27,266 nucleotides of DNA from Glaciecola sp. UBA2563 (GTDB lineage: Bacteria; Pseudomonadota; Gammaproteobacteria; Enterobacterales; Alteromonadaceae). This document shows positions 6,534-15,095 of the stretch, piece after piece (position 1 is the first letter of the stretch; each line of letters begins with the position of its first letter). Below the pieces are notes generated by a model, which was not told the origin of the DNA, ran no database searches, and saw only the letters and a program-made list of their open reading frames with translations. The stretch lies in the NCBI GenBank assembly GCA_002340325.1, contig DDLV01000169.1, forward strand, positions 1 to 27,266. The letters run 5' to 3'. The position numbers were made by a program, and so were the translations under genes.

Positions 6534-8198
6534 ATGCGGATATTGATTATCGAAGACGACAGTCTGTTTTCTGAGATTCTGCAAACGTTTCTTGAGGACA
6601 ATGGCTGCTCAACTACTGTTACTGGGACGCTCAGCGATGCGAGAGCGGTTTTGTCTGCGACAGTTTTTGACTTCGTACTAGTGGATAATCATCTTCCCGA
6701 CGGTGATGGCATTAACTTTATAGACACCATTAAATCGCTTAGCACGATACCAACACCGATTATGATGATAACAGGTGAAGACAATCAAAATGTTATGGCA
6801 GACGTGTTTGAAAAGGGCGCGGACGACTTTTTGGTCAAGCCTATCTCATTGGACCTTTTATGGCACAAAATACAGCGGGTGCGAAGCTTGTATTTGAAAG
6901 AATCCAAACTTGCGGACCAGCGCAATGAACTTGACCGGTTACTTGGCCAGAAAAACAGCGAAGACGAGTTGGCTAGATATGTGTATGAGCACGTCATCGC
7001 GGATTCGGTAATGGATAAGGATTGCGTCGAAACCTATATTCAATCGTCTAGTACGTTCAGCGGGGATGTTTTTGTAAGTGACACCGCCCCCAACGGTAAT
7101 CGCTTCGTGATTTTGGCAGATGCAACAGGACATGGTCTTGCCGCGGCAATCAGTATTCTGCCCTTGATTGCCACTCTAAAAGCCATGATCCGAAAAGGAC
7201 TATCGTTAGCACACATTGTGCATGAAGCCAATACAAAGCTTTGTAAAGAGTTACCTGACGATAGGTTCGTCGCGTTAATCGGGATAGAGATCAATTTTAA
7301 TTCGAAGACACTTTCAGTGTTCAACGGCGGCATGCCTGAAATTGTAGCCTTAAGAAAAGACGGCGATATAGACTACTTCACATCTAATACGATGGCATTA
7401 GGGATACTCGACCCAGATGATTTTGATACAGACATCGTTACCAAAGAATACGCACCCTACAAAAACATTCTCATCATCTCTGATGGGTTAATTGAACAAA
7501 CAGACTTGGCCGGAGAAGAATACGGCTTTACGAGATTTATCAATGTGATCGGCACAACCCCAGAGGGTAATTCCATCATCACTGCGGTTGTGGATGATTT
7601 CTCAGATTTCAATGGTATTAGAGAAGTCGACGACGATATTTCAATTTGTGATTTACAAATTGGATTGCTTGCCGATAAGCATCAGTGTGATGTTAAAAAA
7701 GAAGACTCTGTCAAAACTGGCAAGTTTTCTGCTTCCATCCAAATGTCAGGCGGGATATTGACCGCATCAGACATCGTTGGTTGTTTAGATGGTGTTATGC
7801 GAACTAGCGATGTCGAAGGTGATTTACGACAACGGTCATTTACCGTCTTCGCAGAATTAATTAGTAACGCTTTTGATCATGGCATATTGGGACTTGATTC
7901 CCAATTAAAAAATGATATCGAAGGATTTGCCGATTATATCGCTACGAAAGAAGAGCGTATGGGCAAGATCACTGAAGACGATAGTCTAGAAATGCATTTG
8001 GTTTATGAGCCGACATTACAACAGATTCAGTTTTCGATAAAAGATTCAGGAGAAGGATATGACATGGACAAAGTCGCAGGGATGAAGGATGACGCACTAT
8101 CCGGGCGTGGAATTCCTTTAATCGATAAATTATGTAAAGAGGTTAATGTTACGCCTCCCGGCAACAGTACCTCAGTTACCATCAAAAGAGAGTGTTAG
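6534..8198 (+). CDS. crsR: Receiver - PP2C phosphatase - RsbW-type kinase response regulator, CrsR-like
   Basis: 554 residues in three modules. Receiver (1-120): acidic pair D8/D9, phosphorylation site D51, T80 and K102. SpoIIE/PP2C phosphatase (about 170-378): SGD at 176-178, DATGHG at 196-201, NGGMP at 264-268, SDGLIEQ at 316-322 and DDDIS at 366-370, covering the metal-binding acidic residues. RsbW/SpoIIAB-like ATPase (about 425-554): N-box ELISNAFDHG (E441, N445), DSGEGYD at 504-510 and SGRGIPL at 523-529. All three look intact. Known relatives are Shewanella CrsR, which switches between phosphatase and kinase on CrsA and controls sigma-S, and Pseudomonas HsbR. By inference, phosphorylation of the receiver by CheA of this cluster could set the phosphorylation state of the STAS protein encoded just upstream. 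It ends 3 bases before cheY. Confidence 0.87.
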   Translation: MRILIIEDDSLFSEILQTFLEDNGCSTTVTGTLSDARAVLSATVFDFVLVDNHLPDGDGINFIDTIKSLSTIPTPIMMITGEDNQNVMADVFEKGADDFLVKPISLDLLWHKIQRVRSLYLKESKLADQRNELDRLLGQKNSEDELARYVYEHVIADSVMDKDCVETYIQSSSTFSGDVFVSDTAPNGNRFVILADATGHGLAAAISILPLIATLKAMIRKGLSLAHIVHEANTKLCKELPDDRFVALIGIEINFNSKTLSVFNGGMPEIVALRKDGDIDYFTSNTMALGILDPDDFDTDIVTKEYAPYKNILIISDGLIEQTDLAGEEYGFTRFINVIGTTPEGNSIITAVVDDFSDFNGIREVDDDISICDLQIGLLADKHQCDVKKEDSVKTGKFSASIQMSGGILTASDIVGCLDGVMRTSDVEGDLRQRSFTVFAELISNAFDHGILGLDSQLKNDIEGFADYIATKEERMGKITEDDSLEMHLVYEPTLQQIQFSIKDSGEGYDMDKVAGMKDDALSGRGIPLIDKLCKEVNVTPPGNSTSVTIKREC

Positions 8199-8201
8199 TG
8201 A

Positions 8202-8567
8202 ATGAGTAAGCACATTTTAGTTGTAGACGATTCGCCATCCATTCGCCAAATGGTTCAGGTCACACTAAAGTCAGCAAGTTATCAGGTTTCCACGGCTGAA
8301 GACGGTCAGGCCGCTTTAGATATGTGTAAACGTATGCAATATGACTTTGTTGTGACGGATCAGAATATGCCTCGAATGGATGGATTAACGTTAATAAAGT
8401 CTTTGAGAAATTTAAACCCCTATAGGTCAACGCCGATTATGGTGCTTACCACAGAGGCGAGCGATACGATGAAGGCGCAAGGGCGTGCAGCGGGAGCGAC
8501 TGGCTGGATGGTTAAGCCGTTTGATCCGCAAAAGCTACTTGCTGTTGCTGCAAAAGTTTTAAACTAA
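8202..8567 (+). CDS. cheY: Chemotaxis response regulator CheY
   Basis: 121-residue stand-alone receiver domain: acidic pair D9/D10 in VVDDS, phosphorylation site in VVTDQNMPRMDG (D54), switch Thr in VLTTEA and Lys in MVKPFDP. No output domain, as expected for CheY, which takes phosphate from CheA and acts by binding a target such as FliM. This CheY belongs to the PilH/CheY-like group common in second chemosensory clusters, so its target could be something other than the flagellar motor. It starts 3 bases after the CrsR-like stop codon and 15 bases before cheA. Confidence 0.9.
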   Translation: MSKHILVVDDSPSIRQMVQVTLKSASYQVSTAEDGQAALDMCKRMQYDFVVTDQNMPRMDGLTLIKSLRNLNPYRSTPIMVLTTEASDTMKAQGRAAGATGWMVKPFDPQKLLAVAAKVLN

Positions 8568-8582
8568 CCGGGGCGAATTCTT

Positions 8583-10613
8583 ATGTCAGTAGACATGAGC
8601 CAATTTTTTGGTGTGTTTTTCGAAGAGAGTCATGAACATCTCGACGACATGGAACACCTGCTGATGGAAATGTCCTTAGATGATCCAGATATTGAGGACC
8701 TTAACAGCATATTCAGAGCTGCTCACTCAATCAAGGGCGGCAGCGGCGTGTTTGGTTTTGACGCGCTAACAGGCCTTACCCACGTCATGGAAAACATCCT
8801 TGACTTAGCTCGCAAAGATGAATTGGTAATGACCAAAGTCATCGTCGATCAGTTGCTCATTACCGTTGATACCCTAAAGGGCATTCTGACGTGTTATCAA
8901 AATGAAGACGAAATCGATTGGGCAACGATTGAAAAAGATACCAAGGCGCTGGAAGCCTTACTCTCAGGCGGCGATCAGGCTGACAACGCTGAAGATGAGA
9001 ACGAGCAAGGGTACGGATTTTATAAACAACCCGTTGTTGATGACAAAGACAATGAAGCCTTTGGTTTTTTTGAGCCACAGGAAGATGACGGTGAAGAAAC
9101 AGCATTTGGGTTTTTTGACGATGAAGACGACGATAGTAATCAAACGAAAGACGTTGCGCAAAATGCGAGCAGCGAAAGTGATGATGGATTTGGTTTCTTT
9201 GATGACGCTCCAGGCAGCGATCAAGTAGCGAATGGCGGAAGCGATAATTCCGCGAACGGACAGGATGCCAAAGCACCTATTGAGGCGTCAAAAGCGGTGC
9301 AAGACGTCGCTACCTCAATCAAGAAAGACCAACCAAACAATAACAACTCACCTAAAAGCACGCCAGCATCAGATAACAAACCTCGAGCAAAGCGAAAAAC
9401 TCAAGCCAGATCTGAGTCAAAAGAATCATCTTCCATCCGAGTTGACACCGGCAAGATAGATTCACTGGTAAATCTTGTGGGCGAACTTGTGATAACACAG
9501 TCGATGATAAAAATTGTCGGCAAGGAAGTGCATGGCGAGACAGAAGAAAAACTAGATGGCGCAATTGATGAGCTATCTAGGAACATTAGAGAAATCCAAG
9601 AAGCGGTTATGTCAATGCGCATGTTACCAATGTCGTTCGCATTCAATAGATTTCCGCGAGTTGTCAGAGACTTAGCAGATAAACTTGGCAAGAACGTCAA
9701 CTTGGTCATTGAAGGTGGTGCTACTGAAATTGACAAAGGGCTTATAGAAAAACTCGTCGACCCGTTGACCCACTTAGTGAGAAACAGTATCGACCATGGC
9801 GTTGAGACACCTGATATAAGAGAGGCATCGGGCAAGTTAGCAGAAGGTACAGTTATTCTGGCTGCAGAGCAAAGAGGCGGCAGCATAATAATCACGATTA
9901 CAGATGATGGCGCAGGTCTAAACCGCGACAAGATTATGGAAAAAGCCATCAAAAATGGGCTGGACGTTAGCGAAGATATGCCCGATAGCAAGGTATGGAG
10001 CTTAATCTTTGAGCCCGGTTTTTCAACTGCTGAACAAGTCACAGATGTATCAGGTCGAGGTGTAGGTATGGATGTCGTTAGGCGAAATATAGAGGGCATT
10101 GGTGGTGCTGTAGAAATTGAAAGTCACCAAGGTGTCGGTTCTGTTTTTACTATTCGATTGCCTCTAACGCTCGCCATCTTAGACGGCATGTGTGTGTCCG
10201 TTAAAGATCAAACCTTTGTTGTTCCACTCACCAATATTATTGAGTCAATGCAACCTGAGAAAGATCAGTTAAAAACACTGTCAAATGACAATTTGCTATG
10301 GGTTCGAGATGAGTACTGGCCCATTGTACCTCTATACAAATTAATGGGTATCGAAGGGGCGCAGCAGGATCCTACAAATGCGATAGTCGTGTTAGTGGAA
10401 ACAAGTAGAAAGCGCTTCGCTATCTTAGTTGATGAGTTATCCGGTCAACAACAAGTGGTCATTAAAAGTTTAGAGCAACATTATAAGCGGGTTTCAGGTG
10501 TCGCCGGTGCAACCATCATGGGAGACGGCAGCGTAGCCATGATCCTGGATGTTGAGTCAATAGCAACCGAAGCCAACATACCAATAGAGAAGGAGGTGAC
10601 AAGTGTCAGCTAG
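8583..10613 (+). CDS. cheA: Chemotaxis histidine kinase CheA with FGFF-repeat linker
   Basis: 676 residues. P1 phosphotransfer domain (1-105) with the phosphorylated His48 in RAAHSIKGG. Residues about 130-280 are an acidic, Asn/Ser-rich linker holding four GYGFY/AFGFF-type motifs; I see no P2 domain. P3 dimerisation (about 280-350) begins RVDTGKIDSLVNLVGELV. The P4 ATPase has the N-box HLVRNSIDHG (397-406), DDGAG (441-445) and SGRGVGMD (490-497). The P5 CheW-like domain is at about 530-660. All catalytic motifs are intact, so it should phosphorylate CheY and CheB and possibly the receivers of the CrsR-like protein and the cyclase. It starts at the ATG at 8583 after a GGGGCG element and overlaps cheW by 11 bases. 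Confidence 0.95.
   Translation: MSVDMSQFFGVFFEESHEHLDDMEHLLMEMSLDDPDIEDLNSIFRAAHSIKGGSGVFGFDALTGLTHVMENILDLARKDELVMTKVIVDQLLITVDTLKGILTCYQNEDEIDWATIEKDTKALEALLSGGDQADNAEDENEQGYGFYKQPVVDDKDNEAFGFFEPQEDDGEETAFGFFDDEDDDSNQTKDVAQNASSESDDGFGFFDDAPGSDQVANGGSDNSANGQDAKAPIEASKAVQDVATSIKKDQPNNNNSPKSTPASDNKPRAKRKTQARSESKESSSIRVDTGKIDSLVNLVGELVITQSMIKIVGKEVHGETEEKLDGAIDELSRNIREIQEAVMSMRMLPMSFAFNRFPRVVRDLADKLGKNVNLVIEGGATEIDKGLIEKLVDPLTHLVRNSIDHGVETPDIREASGKLAEGTVILAAEQRGGSIIITITDDGAGLNRDKIMEKAIKNGLDVSEDMPDSKVWSLIFEPGFSTAEQVTDVSGRGVGMDVVRRNIEGIGGAVEIESHQGVGSVFTIRLPLTLAILDGMCVSVKDQTFVVPLTNIIESMQPEKDQLKTLSNDNLLWVRDEYWPIVPLYKLMGIEGAQQDPTNAIVVLVETSRKRFAILVDELSGQQQVVIKSLEQHYKRVSGVAGATIMGDGSVAMILDVESIATEANIPIEKEVTSVS
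9009..9200 (+). repeat. Four FGFF-type peptide repeats in the CheA linker
   Basis: Within cheA, codons 143-147 (GYGFY), 159-163 (AFGFF), 174-178 (AFGFF) and 202-206 (GFGFF) repeat a small-aromatic-Gly-Phe-aromatic core. The last three are followed by an acidic residue and all lie in a strongly acidic context. The starts are 16, 15 and 28 residues apart. They occupy the place between P1 and P3 where the P2 response-regulator-binding domain normally lies. Confidence 0.85.
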
Positions 10614-11112
10614 TGCACAAGTTTCAGAGCAGCAAACAGAAAACGAAAACAAGCGTGAATTCTTAACCTTCGTCCTAGGTGATGAGAATTATGCGTTAGA
10701 CATAATGACGGTGAAAGAGATACGTGGTTATGAGCAGGTAACAAAAATTGCAAATGCGCCTGATTACATAAAAGGCGTTATTAATCTGCGTGGCGACATC
10801 GTCCCGATTATCGATTTACGCATCAAATTTAACGTCGGCGAAGTCACATACAACGAGTTCACGATTGTCATTATGCTGGTAATTGAAGACAGGATAGTTG
10901 GTATTGTGGTAGATGAAGTTAGTGATGTCATAAAAGTCGGTGACTCTGAAATCAAAAGTCCGCCCGAATTTGGCGTCGCGTTCGACAGCGCCTACTTACA
11001 TGGACTGACATCAATAAAAGAACAAATGATTATTTTGATCAACATACAAAAATTGATAAAGAGCAATGATCTCGCCTTGTATGACGCAGCAACAGAAGTG
11101 GAGCAAGCATGA
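10603..11112 (+). CDS. cheW: Chemotaxis coupling protein CheW
   Basis: 169-residue CheW domain that links CheA to receptor tips. The conserved segment KGVINLRGDIVPIIDLR (residues 57-73) includes R63, matching the receptor-binding Arg region of E. coli CheW. It begins with GTG at 10603, inside the end of cheA. The start is secured by AAGGAGGTGA at about 10590-10599, a fully consensus ribosome-binding site, with the GTG 5 bases after AGGAGGT and no other suitable start nearby. The stop overlaps the next gene's ATG as ATGA, so translation of cheA, cheW and the receptor is probably coupled. About 15 extra hydrophilic residues precede the domain. Confidence 0.95.
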   Translation: MSASAQVSEQQTENENKREFLTFVLGDENYALDIMTVKEIRGYEQVTKIANAPDYIKGVINLRGDIVPIIDLRIKFNVGEVTYNEFTIVIMLVIEDRIVGIVVDEVSDVIKVGDSEIKSPPEFGVAFDSAYLHGLTSIKEQMIILINIQKLIKSNDLALYDAATEVEQA

Positions 11113-14100
11113 TGAAAGTGTTGAATTGGCTGGACAACATGAAATTGCCAGTGAAAATGGCGACAATTGGTGTGTTAGCAATTATTGGATTGGCGTTGCC
11201 AACTTTCTACTATATTTCGTTGTCTAATGCCAGTCAGGAGTCGTCAGAGTATCAATTGTTGGGTATTCCGTCTTCGGCAAAAACCATCCGGGCGATGAAG
11301 TCAATGGCCGAGCACAGAGGTATGTCGGCAGCGCTATTCGGTGGAAACCAGAATGTACTGACGAGTCTGCGTAGTAAAGGCAATCAAGTTGACGAAGGTT
11401 TAAGTGCCATTGAACAAGCGTATTTAGCGGCAAAGAACGACGAGAATCTAAAATCTCAACTAAGACAAATATCTTCAGAATGGAAAATACTTCAGTCAGC
11501 TGTCTATTCCAATAGCATTGACGGCAGCGAGGCATTCTCGCGACATAGCCAGTTGATTAAAAGCCTTGGAATGCTGCTGAAATCTACTTTGGCAACCTAC
11601 AGTTTATCGAATGACCCGCAACAAGCGAGTCAGAGCCTGATCATGGCAAACTTGCGCGATTTACCGCGGTTGACAGATGCACTTGGTAAGATCCGAGGTG
11701 CCGGGGCTGGCGCTCTATCCGGAACGGAAATATCAGACGTAAAGAAAAGTCAGATAGAAGCGCTATTAAACGGGATACAAACTCCTCTTCAGGATTATGC
11801 AATCAATATGCGATTCGCCGCTACGGCGGATGAAAGATTCGAAAAGGCTGCGGCCGATGCAGGTGACGTCAAAACTAAAATCGATCAAATGATATCGCTG
11901 ACGCAACGTGAAATTATGGGTAAGGATGTGCCTGAGTATAACGCCAACCGATTTTTTGACGAATTTTCATTGGGTATTGGACTTCTTTACGAACAGAACG
12001 CTGTCAACATTAAAAGCATTGAAACGGTTATCAATGAGCGCATTTCCTCTATAAAAGCAGCGAGATTGAAAACGTTAACGGCAATTTTTGCTGTGCTTAT
12101 CGTAAGCAGCCTCCTGGCTTTCTTTATCATCCGTTCGATTCAATCAGCCGCATCCAAATTAGTCAGCAGCTTTGACAGCATTTCCAATGGTGATTACGAC
12201 ATTGAATTTAATACTAAACGCAAAGACGAAATGGGGATCTTGGAAAACGAGCTAGCAACCCTTACAGCGACGCTGAAGAAAGCATCTATCATTGCGTTCG
12301 AGGCCGAAAAAGTGAAACAGGCGCTTGATAAAAGTTCGACTTGTTTCATGATGTCTGATGCAGACAGACAAATCGTATATATGAACGACGCTGTTTATCA
12401 GATGCTAAAGAATTCCCAAGATGATATCCGTAAGGAGCTTCCGCAATTCGATGTTGAAACACTTATAGGTACTCGAATAGATAGTTTTCATGCCAATCCA
12501 GCGTATCAGCACAAGGTGCTTGACCAGCTGCAAGAGGTGCATCAGGCACGCTTGGATCTCGGAAATAAGTCGTTTAAGTTATCCATCAACCCAATTCGCG
12601 ATGATCATGGCAATGATATAGGCAATAGTGTTGAGTGGCATGACATGACAGAAGTCTACGAGGAAGAGCGGCGAGTCGCGCGTATCCTCGAAGCGTTGGA
12701 CTCGGCAAGTACCAATGTCATGATCGCCGATGCAGGTCGCAATATCATATATATGAATCAATCGGTAGAAGATATGCTGCGTGAGGCGCAACCCGATTTA
12801 AGAAAAGTCATGCCTCAGTTTAACGTTGACAGCATCATCGGGCAAAATATTGATCGTTTTCATCAAAATCCAAAACATCAAATCGACATGCTGACGGCGC
12901 TTAGTGACAAGCACACAACTCAAATAACAGTGGGAAGAAGGATCTTTAGGTTAATTGCTAATCCAATTAGTGGTAAAGACGGTGAAAGAATCGGATATGT
13001 AGTCGAATGGTTGGATCGCACAAAAGAAGTTGAGGCAGAAAAAGAGATTGCCGCCCTGGTTGGAGCCAGTTTGCAGGGAAATTTCCAGAAACGTGTCAAC
13101 GTAGCCAACAAGGAAGGTTTCCTGTTATCGATGGCTCAGGGTTTAAACGAGCTGATGGAAACAACAGAGAAAGGCCTCAATGAAGTGTCTGATGTCTTAA
13201 TGGCGATATCAGAGGGCGACTTATCCAAACGGATTGATACCGAATACAAAGGAACTTTTGATAACCTCAAAAATTTCAGCAACACCACAAGCACTAACTT
13301 AGTTAAAATTATCAGCAGGATTCGAGAGGCTAGCGACACTATAAGCAACGCTTCATCAGAGATTGCGCAGGGTAATGCTGACTTATCGACACGTACCGAG
13401 CAGCAGGCGGCGAGCTTACAAGAAACAGCTTCAAGCATGGAGGAATTGACAAGCACGGTTCGTTTGAATGCCGAAAACGCCAATCAAGCAAATGGGCTAG
13501 CGTCACAGGCATCGACAGTCGCAACTAATGGTGGTGAGCTGATCAATGAAGTAGTCGACACAATGTCCTCGATAAATGAGTCATCCCAAAAGATTGCAGA
13601 TATCATAGGCGTCATTGATGGCATTGCCTTTCAAACCAATATTTTAGCTCTAAATGCAGCGGTTGAAGCAGCGCGAGCAGGTGAGCAAGGCCGCGGTTTT
13701 GCAGTAGTTGCATCAGAAGTTAGAACGCTTGCTCAGCGGTCAGCCAACGCAGCAAAAGACATAAAAGATTTGATATCCGATTCAGTCGCGAAAGTCAAAA
13801 GTGGTAACGAATTGGTGTCCAAGTCCGGTGAAACAATGCAAGAAATTGTTGTTTCGATTCAGAGAGTTAACGACATCATGAGTGAGATTGCAGCGGCCTC
13901 AGCGGAACAAGCTAGCGGCATAGACGAAGTAAGTAAAGCTGTCACGCAAATGGATGAAATGACCCAGCAAAATGCTGCACTTGTTGAACAAGCCGCAGCA
14001 GCGGCGGAGAGCATGCGGCATCAAGCTTCAGACCTCAATCAACGCGTCGGCACCTTCAAGTTATCAGAACAGGACGTTGCTACACTAATAGAAGATGGTG

Positions 14101-14264
14101 AACCGAACCAGTTATCTGGTGATTTTTCACCCAGTAATGCCTTACCGTCCCCGACAGTGAGTACGGTTGTCGAATCAGTAAAATCCGATGTTCAACCTGT
14201 CGAAGAGCCAACGCTTGCCTCAATCCCATCGCTTACTGATGAAGATGAATGGGAAAGTTTCTAG
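11109..14264 (+). CDS. Methyl-accepting chemotaxis protein, tandem PAS and poly-HAMP, Aer2/McpB-like
   Basis: 1051 residues. TM1 about 17-37; a helical periplasmic domain (about 38-320) with EHRGMSAALFGG early on, which recalls NIT-type or four-helix sensors; TM2 322-342; HAMP about 343-395. Then two PAS domains (about 400-517 and 524-640) that resemble each other closely: YMN, LP/MPQF, I/IGxxID, FHxNP (F460-H461 and F584-H585) and VEW. Two further HAMP-like segments (about 645-740) precede the signalling domain, whose tip QTNILALNAAVEAARAGE starts at residue 842. The C-terminus is EWESF, of the NWETF class that tethers CheR. The PAS sequences recall the haem-binding PAS of P. aeruginosa Aer2/McpB, whose gene lies in a comparable che cluster. 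GGAG lies 5 bases before the ATG at 11109; a second ATG at 11112 is equally possible. Likely the main receptor of this array. Confidence 0.92.
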   Translation: MMKVLNWLDNMKLPVKMATIGVLAIIGLALPTFYYISLSNASQESSEYQLLGIPSSAKTIRAMKSMAEHRGMSAALFGGNQNVLTSLRSKGNQVDEGLSAIEQAYLAAKNDENLKSQLRQISSEWKILQSAVYSNSIDGSEAFSRHSQLIKSLGMLLKSTLATYSLSNDPQQASQSLIMANLRDLPRLTDALGKIRGAGAGALSGTEISDVKKSQIEALLNGIQTPLQDYAINMRFAATADERFEKAAADAGDVKTKIDQMISLTQREIMGKDVPEYNANRFFDEFSLGIGLLYEQNAVNIKSIETVINERISSIKAARLKTLTAIFAVLIVSSLLAFFIIRSIQSAASKLVSSFDSISNGDYDIEFNTKRKDEMGILENELATLTATLKKASIIAFEAEKVKQALDKSSTCFMMSDADRQIVYMNDAVYQMLKNSQDDIRKELPQFDVETLIGTRIDSFHANPAYQHKVLDQLQEVHQARLDLGNKSFKLSINPIRDDHGNDIGNSVEWHDMTEVYEEERRVARILEALDSASTNVMIADAGRNIIYMNQSVEDMLREAQPDLRKVMPQFNVDSIIGQNIDRFHQNPKHQIDMLTALSDKHTTQITVGRRIFRLIANPISGKDGERIGYVVEWLDRTKEVEAEKEIAALVGASLQGNFQKRVNVANKEGFLLSMAQGLNELMETTEKGLNEVSDVLMAISEGDLSKRIDTEYKGTFDNLKNFSNTTSTNLVKIISRIREASDTISNASSEIAQGNADLSTRTEQQAASLQETASSMEELTSTVRLNAENANQANGLASQASTVATNGGELINEVVDTMSSINESSQKIADIIGVIDGIAFQTNILALNAAVEAARAGEQGRGFAVVASEVRTLAQRSANAAKDIKDLISDSVAKVKSGNELVSKSGETMQEIVVSIQRVNDIMSEIAAASAEQASGIDEVSKAVTQMDEMTQQNAALVEQAAAAAESMRHQASDLNQRVGTFKLSEQDVATLIEDGEPNQLSGDFSPSNALPSPTVSTVVESVKSDVQPVEEPTLASIPSLTDEDEWESF

Positions 14265-14267
14265 ACA

Positions 14268-15092
14268 ATGTCTATCGGACTTAAAGAGAACAAGGAATTT
14301 AAATACAGTACCGCTGATTTTCAGGCAGTGCGCAATAAATTAAGAAACATCGCTGGTATTAATTTGGTTGAGAGTAAAGACAGCATGGTGTACAGCCGGC
14401 TGTCTCGGCGCATTCGTGCACTTAAACTCAATAGTTTTAGAGACTACTTGAGTTATGTCGATAGTCATTCGGATGAGCATCAAGAATTTGTGAACTCTTT
14501 AACCACAAATCTGACATCCTTTTTTCGAGAGAATCATCACTTCGAGCATCTCAAAACATTTATCAAGAACAAAAAAGGACCGGTTAAGATTTGGTGTTCA
14601 GCCTCTTCTACTGGCGAAGAGCCTTACTCTATTGCAATGACGGCTGTCGAGGCGTTGAATTCTTTCAATCCCTCAGTTTCAATTGTTGCATCAGATATCG
14701 ATAGTAACGTATTAGAAACCGCATCTAACGGGATATACAAGGGCGAAGCCTTGGATGGGTTGCCGATTAGCAGGAAGAAACAGTTTTTCCAACGAGGGAA
14801 AGGTAAAAATGCTGGTTTCGCCAGAGTCGTACCTGAGCTCAGGCGGATGATTGAATTTCGCAAACTTAACTTGATGGATGAACAGTATGACTTATCTCGC
14901 GACTTTGATGTGATTTTTTGTCGTAACGTAATGATTTATTTCGAAAAAGATACACAAGTTGTCATTTTGCGGAAGATTTTGCGTCACTTAAAAAAAGACG
15001 GCTTATATATCGCCGGCCATTCAGAGAACTTTTCGCATGTGTCTGACTTGCTTGAACCCATGGGCAAGACAATTTACAAGACTAAGGTGTAA
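14268..15092 (+). CDS. cheR: Chemoreceptor glutamate methyltransferase CheR
   Basis: 274 residues. Transfers methyl groups from S-adenosylmethionine to Glu residues of chemoreceptors. The N-terminal helical domain ends with NLTSFFREN (81-89), a CheR hallmark; the SAM-binding fold shows IWCSASSTGEEPYSIAM (108-124), ASDID (141-145) and VIFCRNVMIYF. The beta-subdomain region RVVPELRRMIEFRKLNL lies where pentapeptide-dependent CheR proteins bind the receptor tail, and the receptor encoded immediately upstream ends EWESF. It starts 3 bases after the receptor stop codon and ends 3 bases before cheD, so the genes are almost certainly cotranscribed. Confidence 0.95.
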   Translation: MSIGLKENKEFKYSTADFQAVRNKLRNIAGINLVESKDSMVYSRLSRRIRALKLNSFRDYLSYVDSHSDEHQEFVNSLTTNLTSFFRENHHFEHLKTFIKNKKGPVKIWCSASSTGEEPYSIAMTAVEALNSFNPSVSIVASDIDSNVLETASNGIYKGEALDGLPISRKKQFFQRGKGKNAGFARVVPELRRMIEFRKLNLMDEQYDLSRDFDVIFCRNVMIYFEKDTQVVILRKILRHLKKDGLYIAGHSENFSHVSDLLEPMGKTIYKTKV

Positions 15093-15095
15093 TCC

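Noticed and set aside
9401..10099. Long open frame on the minus strand opposite cheA (232 codons)
   Set aside because: cheA on the plus strand is unambiguous with all kinase motifs; the antisense frame has no recognisable domain and its Ser/Pro/Leu-rich content reflects the codon pattern of the opposite strand.
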